From: Calonectria ilicicola
Lineage: Eukaryota > Ascomycota > Sordariomycetes > Hypocreales > Nectriaceae
NCBI GenBank assembly: GCA_020809705.1
Contig: CP085825.1
Span: 5,332,001 to 5,396,000 of the forward strand
Direction: 5' to 3'
Length of the DNA: 64,000 bases
In this document: in pieces, positions 49,509 to 59,286 of the stretch
How positions within the stretch are numbered: position 1 is the stretch's first letter
How the letters are laid out: each line of letters begins with the position of its first letter
Notes under the pieces: model-generated
Databases searched by the model: none
The model's input: only the letters and a program-made list of their open reading frames with translations
What the model was told of the DNA's origin: nothing
Position numbers and translations under genes: made by a program

Positions 49509-49719
49509 ATAAAAAGCTAATCTTAGGTTTATTTAACCTAAAGGGTACTCTATATTAGTCTATTTAAAGTTAAGGAGGAAGAAGAAGAAGATAATTAGAA
49601 GAATGTATTCTTCTGATTATATATACCTTGGTGTGCTCTTACTACCAATATAGTTATAAAGCTTAATCTAGATAGATACAGCATAGCCGTAATCCTCTAC
49701 TAGGCTTCAGCCTGTGACA
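49509..49719 (-). repeat. 5' LTR of the gypsy element
   Basis: 211 bp; keeps the TGTCACAGG start on the minus strand. Pairs with 44355-44565. Confidence 0.9.
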
Positions 49720-49864
49720 CTTATATTTATTATTAATAATATTTATTAAAAATTTTTTTTTAAATTTAAATTCTTAAATTTAAATTTAATTATATTTGTT
49801 ATTATTATAGCTTTAAAGCTCTTTTTAGGTCAGAGCTTATAATTTATTAAAATAGATTTTAATA

Positions 49865-50650
49865 TTTTATATTAAAAAAGATATAATTAAATATATAATA
49901 TAAAATTAAGTTTAATATTATATATAAAGAAATCTTACTAATACAAGTAATTGTAAATCTTAATAATATTATAAATATTATTAAACTTAAGCTTATAATA
50001 TATTAAAGGTACTTATTATAAGAGATAAGGAGGTTTTTATAAAAATTAAATATTATTTTTAAATAAATATAATTAATAATTTTTAATTAATTAATTTTAT
50101 TAAATTTTTTTATTATAAATTATTATTATTTTTTAAATATTATATTTATATAAAATAAGAGTTTATTTTTAATTATATTAATTATTATTATATTATTATT
50201 AAAATTAATAAAAGAGATATATTATATTTATATAGGTTGCTTTAAGTGTAAGATAATTTAAAATTAAATAATATTTCTTAATATATTTATTAAAAGAAGA
50301 ATATAAAGTATTATAATTAAATTTTAAAATTTATTAATAATATTTTCTTATATAATCTTAATTAAGAATTATTTTATAAAATAAAATAAAATAATAAGAT
50401 TATTATTATAAATATTTCTAATTTAATTAAGGATAATATCTAGTTCTTAGCTTTCTTTAATAAAAAAATAAACTTTTATATTAATCTAAGTTAAGTTTAT
50501 ATATATAATTTAAATTATTTTAAATACTTAAATACTATTAGTAGATTAAGATATAAAAACACTTATTAATTTAAAGTATTATAGCCTTTTATAAAGAGAG
50601 TTAACTTTAATAATAATAATATTCTTTAAATTTATTAAATATATATTATT
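49865..50650. other. Decayed AT-rich sequence, unassigned
   Basis: No recognised ends or motif between the split family A copy and the next family B copy. Confidence 0.4.
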
Positions 50651-50654
50651 ATAA

Positions 50655-51420
50655 ATAACACTGCTCGTATCCCGCCACACTGATCGTATCCTATGAGTTG
50701 TTTAATTGAACTGTTTTTTGCATTTTCTATTCTAATATACCTTTTCTGCCATTTTTCTTTCTTTTCCTTCCATTATTATATCCTTATAATCCTTTTATTT
50801 AATATATTAATCTATTTATAGCCTTCTTTATTTAATTCCTTTAAAAATCACTTTTATTTATTATTTAAAAAGATCTTTTATATTTAAATATTTTAAAAAT
50901 ATTTTAATATTAATTTTATTATTTATTATTATTTTTATTATTTATTATTATTTTTATTATTTATTATTATTTTTATTATTTATTATTATTTTTATTATTT
51001 ATTATTATTTTTATTATTTATTATTATTTTTATTATTTATTATTATTTTTATTATTTATTATTATTTTTAAATAAAAGTTTTATTATTTTTAAATATATT
51101 CTTAAAATTTTAATTTAATTTTAAATTTATTTTTTATATTATTTTATTATTAAGTTTTTTTAATTTTTTTTTTAAATTTTAATAAATATTTTTATTTATT
51201 TATATTTAAATTAATATTATTAATTTAAATCTTTTAATAAATATATTAAATTATAGATTTAATTTTTAAAAAATTATTATTAATATAAATAATATATTAT
51301 TTATAAAATATCTCAATTATATATATATATATTTAAAAGTATATATTTAAAGGTTTTTTTAATATATATTTAAAAGAGGTTTATTTAAGTATATATTATT
51401 ATATTCCTAACTATAAAAAA
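50655..51420 (+). repeat. Family B element, relatively well-preserved left end, right end missing
   Basis: Begins CACTGCTCGTATCCCGCCAC, showing the undecayed form of CACTACTTATATCC in other copies. It runs to TATATTATTATATTCC and lacks the last about 200 bp. It contains the tandem array at 50926-51070. Confidence 0.75.
50926..51070. repeat. Tandem array, unit about 19 bp, seven copies
   Basis: Repeats of ATTATTTATTATTATTTTT inside a family B element; the copies at 54011 and 32441 have one unit at this place. Confidence 0.9.
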
Positions 51421-51429
51421 CTTTATTTT

Positions 51430-52765
51430 ATATAAAACTTATTTTATATTTATATAATAAGTTTATAAGTATAAATACTTAGATTTTTCTTAATATATTA
51501 AGTTTTTATTAAAAAGTCTTTAAATATTAAAAACTCTTTTAATAATATAATAATATTAATTTATTAAATAATATTATTAAAGAGTTAATTATTATAAAAT
51601 AAAATAAAAAATCTTTATTTTTATTAAATATTTATTCTTATTATAAGAATTCTTTATAATATCTTTATTTATATAATTATATATATTTTATTAAGTAAAA
51701 AGAATTTATAAGAGATTATTAGATTATAATAAAATTAAATTTTAAAAGAGCCCCTTTTTTATAAAGTTTTAAATATAAATTTTAAAATAGCTTAAAAAGT
51801 AGGCTTTTATATTTTTAAATAATTATTTAAAAATAAATTTTAAGAAATTAAATAATAATAAATAATTCTAATAATATATTTTATTATATTTATATTTATA
51901 AAATTATTATACTAATTATAATTATTAATATTATAATTTAATATTTAATAATATTTATATTTTAAAAGATATTTTTATTAAAAATTAAAAAAGATATTAA
52001 TATTATTTAAAAGTATTATAAAATTATTTTATTATTAAGATTTTAATTATATATAATAAAGATTTAATTTCTTTAATAATTTATAAAAAATGTAAAAAAA
52101 GATATAAAATAGTAAATAATATTAATAAATATAAAAAAAGATAATATTAAAGAGAAAATAAATAAAAATTATTTATAATATTAATTAAATAATATTAAAT
52201 AAATATTTTAATTTATTAATATAATTTAAAATACTTTAAAATTTAATTAGATAATATTAGTTTTTTTATAATTAAGATTTATATTATATTAATTATATAT
52301 TTTTAAAAAGAATATATTATTTTCTTTATAAAACTTTAAATAATTAATTATTATTAAAAATAATATTTAAATAATTAAATAAAAGATTTATTATTTTAAA
52401 AATATAAAACTATTATTTTAAATTTAATTAAAAGTTATTAAATTATAATAAAAGAAAATCTTAAATAAAATTAAAAGAATAATATAAAGAGTTTAGATTT
52501 AAATGAATTTTATTATTAATTAAGTAATAGTATTTAATAATATTTTAATAGGTTTTAAAAATATAAATATAATAATTATTAATATAAATATAAATAAAAA
52601 TCTAAATCCTAGTATTATTATTAAATTTAAATCTATTATTTTATTTTTATATATTAATTATAAGATATTAAAGATATTTATTTTTAATTAAAAATAAAAG
52701 ATAGTATTCTTATTAATATATTATGATTTAAATTTAATTTAATTGTATTAAAATAATATAAATAA
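51430..52765. other. Decayed AT-rich sequence, unassigned
   Basis: No recognised ends or motif. Confidence 0.4.
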
Positions 52766-52782
52766 TATTAAATAAATATATA

Positions 52783-53473
52783 TTTTAGTAAATTATAAGT
52801 TTTAATTTAAAGAAAGCTTTAAAGCTATAATAATAATAAATATAATTAAAATATAATTAATTTTATAATAAAATTATTTTTATAAAAATTTAAATAATTA
52901 TATTTAAAATAATTTTTTTTATTAAAATTATAAAATTTAATATATATTTTTTATTATTTTTAATATAATATTATTTAATATTATATTTTTTATAATTAAA
53001 ATTATTTATTTATTAAAAAATATATTAATAATATTTTTTATATATAATTATCTTTTATATTATATATTAAATATTAATTAAAATTTATTAAAAATAAATT
53101 AAATATAAATTTTAAAATTAATTTTATAATTTATTAAAAAATAAAATTTATTATATGTAAATTTTAAATATTTTATATTTTTATTAATAATTTTAATATA
53201 AATAATTAAAAATTTATTAAAAAAAATATTAAATTTTAAAAAAAATAATATAAAAATATAATAAATTTAAATTTAAAAAAAATCTTTTATAATAAATATT
53301 ATTAATAATAGATATAAAAATTAAATAAATAAAATTTAAAAAGAAATAAGATTTATTTATAAAGATTAAGAAAGATAATTTTAAAATTAAGGAAAAAAAG
53401 GGCTAGATAGTATTTATTTAAGTAATTAAAAGTACTTTTTTTTATTTAATATTTAGTAAAAATATAATTATTA
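52783..53473 (+). repeat. Family A element, long form (691 bp) with 13-bp target duplication
   Basis: Flanked by AAATAAATATATA at 52770-52782 and 53474-53486. Starts TTTTAGTAAATTATAAG and ends AAAAATATAATTATTA, the same ends as the copy at 31608-32362. Confidence 0.8.
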
Positions 53474-53486
53474 AAATAAATATATA

Positions 53487-53996
53487 AATTTACTAATAAT
53501 AAAAATAATATTAATAAATCTTATATTATTAAAGTATTAGCTAAATTATTTAAAAATAAAGAATATTTTAATAGATTATTAATTATAATAATATCTAATA
53601 TAATAATTATTAAAATAAATAATATAATAATATATTTAATTTATAATTTTAATATTAAAGCTTATTTTAATAAATAATTAATTAATAAAAAATTAATTAA
53701 TATTAAATTTATTATTAATTTTATTAATGAGCTTATTTAAATTAAATAATAAAATAAGTATTTATTTATTATTAATAAAGTTAATATATTTAGGATTTAA
53801 ACTTTAATATTTATTAATTAATAGATTTATTATCTTTAAAAATATAATTATAATTTTAAAAAGATTCTAATAATATTATTTTATAATAATTTCTATTAAT
53901 TTTATTTTATATAAAAGTAATTTATTTTACTTTTTAATTATATAATTAAATAAAATCTTAAATAATCTTTTATAATAATATAAAAATATTAATATA
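53487..53996. other. Decayed AT-rich sequence, unassigned
   Basis: Lies between family A and family B copies; nothing recognisable. Confidence 0.4.
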
Positions 53997-54010
53997 ATTT
54001 AATATATAAG

Positions 54011-54843
54011 CACTACTTATATCCTATCATACTAATCATATTCTATTATTTAATTAAACTATTATTTACATTTCCTATTCTACCTTTCCTACCCTTTTTC
54101 TTCCTTTTCCTTCTATTATCACATCCTTATAACCCTTTTATTTAATATATTAATCTATTTATAAGCTTCTTTATTTAATTTTTTTAAAAATTACTTTTAT
54201 TTATTATTTAAAAAAATCTTTTATATTTAAATATTTTAAAATATTTTAATATTAATTTTATTATTTATTATTATTTTTAAATAAAAGCTTTATTATTTTT
54301 AAATATATTCTTAAAAAGAAATTATATTCTTAAAATTTTAATTTAATTTTATTTTTATTTTTTATATTATTTTATTATTAAGTTTTTTTAATTTTTTTTT
54401 AAATTTTAATAAATATTTTTATTTATTTATATTTAAATTAATATTATTAATTTTAATTTTTTAATAAATATATTAAATTATAGATTTAATTTTTAAAAAA
54501 TGATTATTAATATAAATAATATATTATTTAATTATAAATATTTTAATTATATATATATATATTTAAAAATATATATTTAAAGGTTTTTTTTAATATATAT
54601 TTAAAAAGATTTATTTAAGTATATATTATTATATTCTTAATTAATAGAAAATTCTTCTTTTTATTATATAAGATTTTTAGTTATTAAGGTTTTTTTATTT
54701 TATATTACTTTTAGGCTCTAGAGTTAATATAAGAGTAATTATATTAATAGATTTAAAAGTCTATTATAAGGTGTACCTTTAGGTCCTATGACCTTATTGG
54801 TATCTTCCTTTTCTAAGAGAAAGAAAATAACTATATAAAAGAT
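54011..54843 (+). repeat. Family B element, full form (about 833 bp) with 14-bp target duplication
   Basis: Flanked by ATTTAATATATAAG at 53997-54010 and ATTCAATATATAAG at 54844-54857, identical except for one C/T. Begins CACTACTTATATCCTATCAT and ends CTATATAAAAGAT. Confidence 0.85.
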
Positions 54844-54859
54844 ATTCAATATATAAGCT

Positions 54860-56285
54860 TTAAGAAAAGTTTTTTATAATTATATTATTAGAGAAGTAAG
54901 TTTAAATTATAAATAATCTTAATTTATAATAACTTCTTCATTATATTAAGTAAAAAATATAAAAATAAAATAATATAAATCTACTAAATAATTAATATTA
55001 TAAACTAAATAAATATATATTTTAAGAAATTAGTATTATTATGATCATACTTTTAAATAAAAATTATTAATATTTAAATATAAAAATAATTATCTTTTTT
55101 AAAAATAAATTTAAAGAATATTAAGAATCTTTTTATTAAAATATAATTAAAAAGAAAAAAGAAATCAATAAAAAAAGAATATATAATAATCTTAAATTAA
55201 AATAATAATATTATTATTCTTATTTTAATTATTTTTATATTTATTTTTAAAATACTAACTATTATTAATATTAATATTTATTAAAGATTTAAAATTATTA
55301 ACAATATTAATTATAAAATAATAAATATAATTATTAATAAAAAGTATTTAAATTATTATATCTTTAAGAATATTATAATCTATGTTAAGCTACTAACTAA
55401 TATTATCCTAATTAATAATATTATAATATATTTTTAATTTATAAATATATTTTTAAATATAATATTATTATTATTAAAATTAATTAAAATAAATAAATTA
55501 AAAAATTAATTTTAATACTATTATATTAATTACTAAAACTTACTATATATATCTACTTTTATTTATATTAATTATAAAATTTAAAAATAAAATTTTAATA
55601 TAATAACTTTAAAACTTTAAAAAATTAAAATAATTAATATTAATAATATAATAATATCTAATATTTATAATTTATATAATTTATATATATAATTTTTATA
55701 ATATTAAATTTTAAATAAAATTATACTTATATTTTTTATTTATATTAAAAATATTATTAATAATTAAATTTTTAAAAATATAATTAATATAAAAAAAATT
55801 AAAAATATTAAATAAGAAGATTATTTTAAAAATATTAAAATAAATTAAAAGCTTTAATAATAAATAAATAAATAAATAATAATTAATAATATATTTATAT
55901 TTAAATTAATTTTAAAAAATATTTTATTTATTTTTATTTTATTTTATTCTAATAATATCTTATACTATCTTATAATATTCTATCTTATTTTATTTTATTT
56001 TATTTTATCTTACTTTTTTTAAATTATATAAAATATAAAGAAAAAATTTATATAATTTTTAATTAATTAAGATAAAGGTAATAATTATTTAAAATTTCTA
56101 TTATTATTTATATTATTAAATAATAGAAATTCTATAAATCTAAAAATCACTTACGTAATTAAAGGCTTAAGCTAGTTTAAGCTTTAGCTAATTATAGTAT
56201 AAACTATTAATAAAGGTAAGAGTAAAATAATATCTTTTATTCCTTAAAATATAATAATATAATTAAAATAATATTATATTTAATA
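54860..56285. other. Decayed AT-rich sequence, unassigned
   Basis: Contains a TATTT/TTTTA simple run at about 55920-56010 and a slightly C/G-richer stretch at 56140-56220. No element ends or motif identified. Confidence 0.4.
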
Positions 56286-56289
56286 TAAT

Positions 56290-57145
56290 TAATAATTATA
56301 TTATTACTAAATATTAAATAAAAAAAACCATTTTTAATTACTTAAATAAATATTATCTAGCCCTTCTTTTTCCTTAATCTTAAAATTTAATTATATAAGA
56401 TCTATTTATATATATATAATATTATATCTTTTTTAATCTTTATAAATAAATCTTATTTTTTTTAAATTTTATTTGTTTAATTTTTATTTTAATAAATTAT
56501 AAACTTTAATCTAAAAAAGCTTTAAAATTATAATAATAATAAATATAATTAATTTTATAATAAAATTATCTTTATAAAAACTTAAATAATTATATTTAAA
56601 ATAACTTTTTTTATTAAAATTATAAATTTTAATATATATTTTTTATTATTTTTAATATAATATTATTTAAATATTATATTTTATATAATTAAAATTATTT
56701 ATTTATTAAAAAATATATTAATAATACTTTTTATAAATAATTATTTTTTATATTATATATTAAATATTAATTAAAATTTATTAAAAATAAATTAAATATA
56801 AATAATAATATTAATTTTATAATTTATTAAAAAATAAAATTTATTATATATAAATTTTAAATATTTTAATTTTATATTTTTAATTTTAATATAAATAATT
56901 AAAAATTTATTAAAAAAAATATAAAATTATAAAAAATATTATATAAAAATATAATAAATTTAATAAAAAAAAATAAATTTGATAAAAAAATTTTTTATTA
57001 TAAATATTTATAATAATAAATATAAAAATTAAATAATTAATATTTAGAAAAAAATTTAAATTTATTTATAAAAATTAAAAAAAATAATAAATAATATTTA
57101 TTTAAATAATTAAAAGTTTTTTTTTATTTAATATTTAATAAAAAG
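56290..57145. repeat. Two abutting family A copies in opposite orientation
   Basis: A minus-oriented end (about 56290-56485, TATTACTAAATATTAAAT then the CCATTTTTAATTACTTAAAT word) is followed by a plus-oriented copy from 56487 to about 57145 that ends TTTATTTAATATTTAATAAA. They lie next to the SRAP gene end and mirror the inverted composite at 10330-11575 at the other side of the block. Confidence 0.65.
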
Positions 57146-57326
57146 ATTATTATTATTATTATTATTATTATAATTTTTAAAAAAATTTAAAATAAAATTT
57201 ATAATTTATTAAAATAATTATATTAATAAAAGAATTTTTAATTAAATTTATTTTTATTTTTAAAATAAAATTTATATTATTTTAATAATTATAATATAAT
57301 TAATAATAAATAATTTAATTTAAAAA

Positions 57327-58296
57327 TTATTTATTATTATTATTATTATTTAAATTATTAAAAAGATTTTTAATATTATACTTATTCTCCTTACTATCTA
57401 AAGGAATAATAAATAAACGTGAATTATTTCCTACTCTCCCTACATCCTTTGTAACAGGAAATACACTAAGTGTCCCCTTAAATGGCTGTAATACTGATTG
57501 AAGTTCAGATGACCATTCTTGACGTCGGGGATCTAACCATATTTCAAGTTCATTAGAGCCTGGCTCAAGAATCACAGGCATACGGTTATGCAAGAACTTC
57601 AACTGTTGGTTCGAATCGGTTGTGATAATGGTGTACGTGTAAACTTTATCCGATGATCCTTATTATGTCAATACTGACCCTCTTTCCTTGAGCGAGTTTC
57701 TCTTACCTTCATATTCCACGTAGTCCCATAGACCTGCAAAGTACATGAGGTGATTGTCCTTTCGTTTCGTATAATGTGGCTGTTTTTCTTTAGGGCCCAC
57801 GCTTAGCCACTCAAAAAAGCCCTCAGCAATAACAATGCATCGCCTTGTACCTTTGATGGCTGCCCACATTCCGGTTGTTGTGTTGAGAGAATCTGCCCTA
57901 CAATTTATTGTTTTCAGAACAGTTCCATATTCTGGATTTCTCTTTGACCAAGAAGGGATCAAGCCCCATTTCATAGATTGGAGTTTGTATGTGACGGAAT
58001 ATGGAGGGCTTGTGACATTCGACGTTGTGGGTTTGTCGTCAGCCTGTCTAGTTCCAGGCGCAAGCGTCTGATTTGATATGTTGGCACGATAGACGATCCC
58101 ATGGTATCCAGGCGCAAAGTTATAACTTTGATGAGGAGATTCCTCTCCCTCATCACTGGGGGCGTCATCCACTTGCATGCCATCCTCCTCTAGCATCCGG
58201 CGGATCTGCGACGGTCGCTAGATACCATGATCAACAAGTGAGTTAATGTAAAAAGGCTGGTCCGCTTACCAAGGACAAAGCGTATCGTCCACACAT
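57327..58296 (-). CDS. SRAP-domain protein (HMCES/YedK family, DUF159)
   Basis: Members form a covalent link through Cys2 with abasic sites in single-stranded DNA and shield them at replication forks. Exons in reading order: 58296-58270, 58217-57707, 57658-57327, giving 289 residues. The first exon is only 9 codons (MCGRYALSL), and its acceptor at 58218 joins it to RPSQIRRML. Cys2 is intact. Other family landmarks are YNFAPGYHGIVYR, SMKWGLIPSW, KTINCRADSL, AEGFFEW (active-site Glu), FAGLWDYVEYEG, TIITTDSN and LHNRMPVIL (active-site His). The protein ends in an asparagine run just before the stop, encoded by a TTA/AAT microsatellite at the block edge. The gene reads toward the block; its promoter side is the repeat cluster at 58297-58960. 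Only the tail looks affected by decay. Confidence 0.95.
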
Positions 58297-58478
58297 TTTC
58301 CTTCAGATTATGAAGAATATAGTACTGATATGGACCGACTGTTGAGAATAGATCATTCAAATGCTCAGAATTTAGGCAGTGATGCTGAGAACGCCAAGTC
58401 ACGTGCACCCAGCCACTTGCTGGACAAATTGTTCTGCATATGAGTATCGCTGTGTCTGGTAAACCATGAGTACTTTGC
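58297..58478 (-). promoter_or_regulatory. Upstream region of the SRAP gene
   Basis: Normal base composition. Contains a CACGTG hexamer at 58400-58405 (GTCACGTGCAC), a bHLH-type site about 105 bp before the start codon. No TATA box assigned. Confidence 0.4.
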
Positions 58479-58550
58479 TAGGGAACAGCAGCGACCGCCC
58501 ATAAATCTCATGGTCGGTCGCCACTTTTCAAGGCCCTTGAGAAACAAAAG
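58479..58550. repeat. Hairpin-containing direct repeat, copy 1
   Basis: Begins CTAGGGAACAGC and contains perfect 7-bp arms GCGACCG (58491-58497) and CGGTCGC (58515-58521). Repeated with transition-type changes at 58880-58959. Confidence 0.8.
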
Positions 58551-58560
58551 ATTTAAGCTA

Positions 58561-58735
58561 ACCTAGCTACAGCTATTAGAGATCAGGTTGAACAACCGGA
58601 CCTACAACAGCTAGATTGACCGGTCGAGCCCTTCTCGCTGGTCAAGCCCTTCTAGCCAGGTTGACTGACCTAGCTACTAAGGGTCAGGTTGAATAGCCGG
58701 ACTCGCAACAGCTAGGTTAACCGGATCGAGCTCTT
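58561..58735. repeat. Imperfect tandem repeat, two units of about 70 bp
   Basis: Unit 1 at 58561-58632 and unit 2 at 58668-58735, both running ACCTAGCTAC, then TCAGGTTGAA, then a CCGGAC word, then CAACAGCTAG and GAGC. Separated by 35 bp that repeat AAGCCCTTCT and AGGTTGA words. Confidence 0.75.
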
Positions 58736-58793
58736 AGACCCAAGATCGATTCACTTAATTGGCTAAAAGCTAGCTCTTTAAATTATGTAATTC

Positions 58794-58809
58794 CACGTGA
58801 TGTCACGTG
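58794..58809. promoter_or_regulatory. Paired CACGTG sites with 10-bp spacing
   Basis: CACGTGATGTCACGTG gives two palindromic bHLH-type sites one helical turn apart. Whether they serve the SRAP gene (500 bp away) or belong to a repeat element is unknown. Confidence 0.45.
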
Positions 58810-58879
58810 ATTTTTCATTCCCACACTACGCAACGAACGAGGGGGGAGTAGTGAGGCCTTTCCCCGAGGCCACCGCCAA

Positions 58880-58959
58880 CTAGGGAACAGCGGTAACCGC
58901 CTACAAAAATTCATTTATGGTCGGTTATTGCTTTTTAAGACCCTTAAGGAATGAAAAAG
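58880..58959. repeat. Hairpin-containing direct repeat, copy 2
   Basis: Begins CTAGGGAACAGCGG; same order of words as copy 1, with most differences being transitions. The arms are now GGTAACCG and CGGTTATT, so the hairpin is weakened. A separate hairpin GGCCT/AGGCC lies just upstream at 58857-58873. Confidence 0.75.
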
Positions 58960-59286
58960 TAAGGGTTAAGAGTGAGAATTAAGAGTAAGGATTAAAAAAA
59001 GTAAAGATTAAAAGTAAGAATTAATAATGTATAAATTAGATATATATAAGTAAGTATTATTTAAAGGAATAAGAGTTATATTAAATAATTTAATAGTTAA
59101 GTAAATATAAAATATAATAATTAATTAAGTAAGGTAAAAAGAAAATAGAAAAAGTAATAGAATATTAAAAAAGTTAATTTCTTTATATTTTAATATTTAG
59201 ATTAATTCTTTTTTTATAAAGATTAGCCTTTATTAGATAATGGTATTAATATAAATATATTAATTAATTCTTTATTTTAGGTAAAT

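Larger units (their letters stand above)
44355..49719 (-). mobile_element. Complete Ty3/gypsy LTR retrotransposon (5365 bp), decayed
   Basis: Two 211-bp LTRs (44355-44565 and 49509-49719) in direct orientation and a 5-bp target duplication CTTAT (44350-44354 and 49720-49724). It reads on the minus strand: 5' LTR at the right, starting TGTCACAGG; 3' LTR at the left, preceded by a polypurine tract AAAAGAGGGGGA. The LTR edge at 44354/44355 is uncertain by one base. The reverse transcriptase is recognisable at 47540-47150. It is the least decayed large element in the block and sits inside a family A copy, so it is probably one of the last arrivals. Confidence 0.93.
44159..49851 (-). repeat. Family A element, short form, split by the gypsy insertion
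   Basis: Flanked by ATAGATTTTAAT at 44147-44158 and 49852-49863, a 12-bp target duplication. With the gypsy element and one copy of its 5-bp duplication removed, 44159-44354 plus 49725-49851 make a 323-bp element matching the short form at 13190-13505. Confidence 0.8.
9848..57326. repeat. AT-rich block of nested, RIP-type decayed transposons (about 47.5 kb)
   Basis: From the stop codon of the DDHD gene to the stop codon of the SRAP gene the sequence is overwhelmingly A and T. Remaining C and G sit mostly in AGCT, AAGCTT and CTTT steps; CG is almost absent. No intact gene longer than about 70 codons is visible. Recognisable contents are annotated separately: hAT, gypsy, families A and B, tRNA-like sequence and tandem arrays. 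RIP acts on duplicated DNA in Pezizomycotina and produces C-to-T and G-to-A changes; the sequence shows the product, the mechanism is inferred. Less decayed islands are 28860-28970, 34610-34870, 37660-37975 and 44360-49720. Confidence 0.9.

Noticed and set aside
9848..57326. Mitochondrial DNA insertion as an explanation for the extreme AT content
   Set aside because: Recognisable contents are nuclear transposons (hAT, gypsy) with nested insertions; no mitochondrial gene was recognised.
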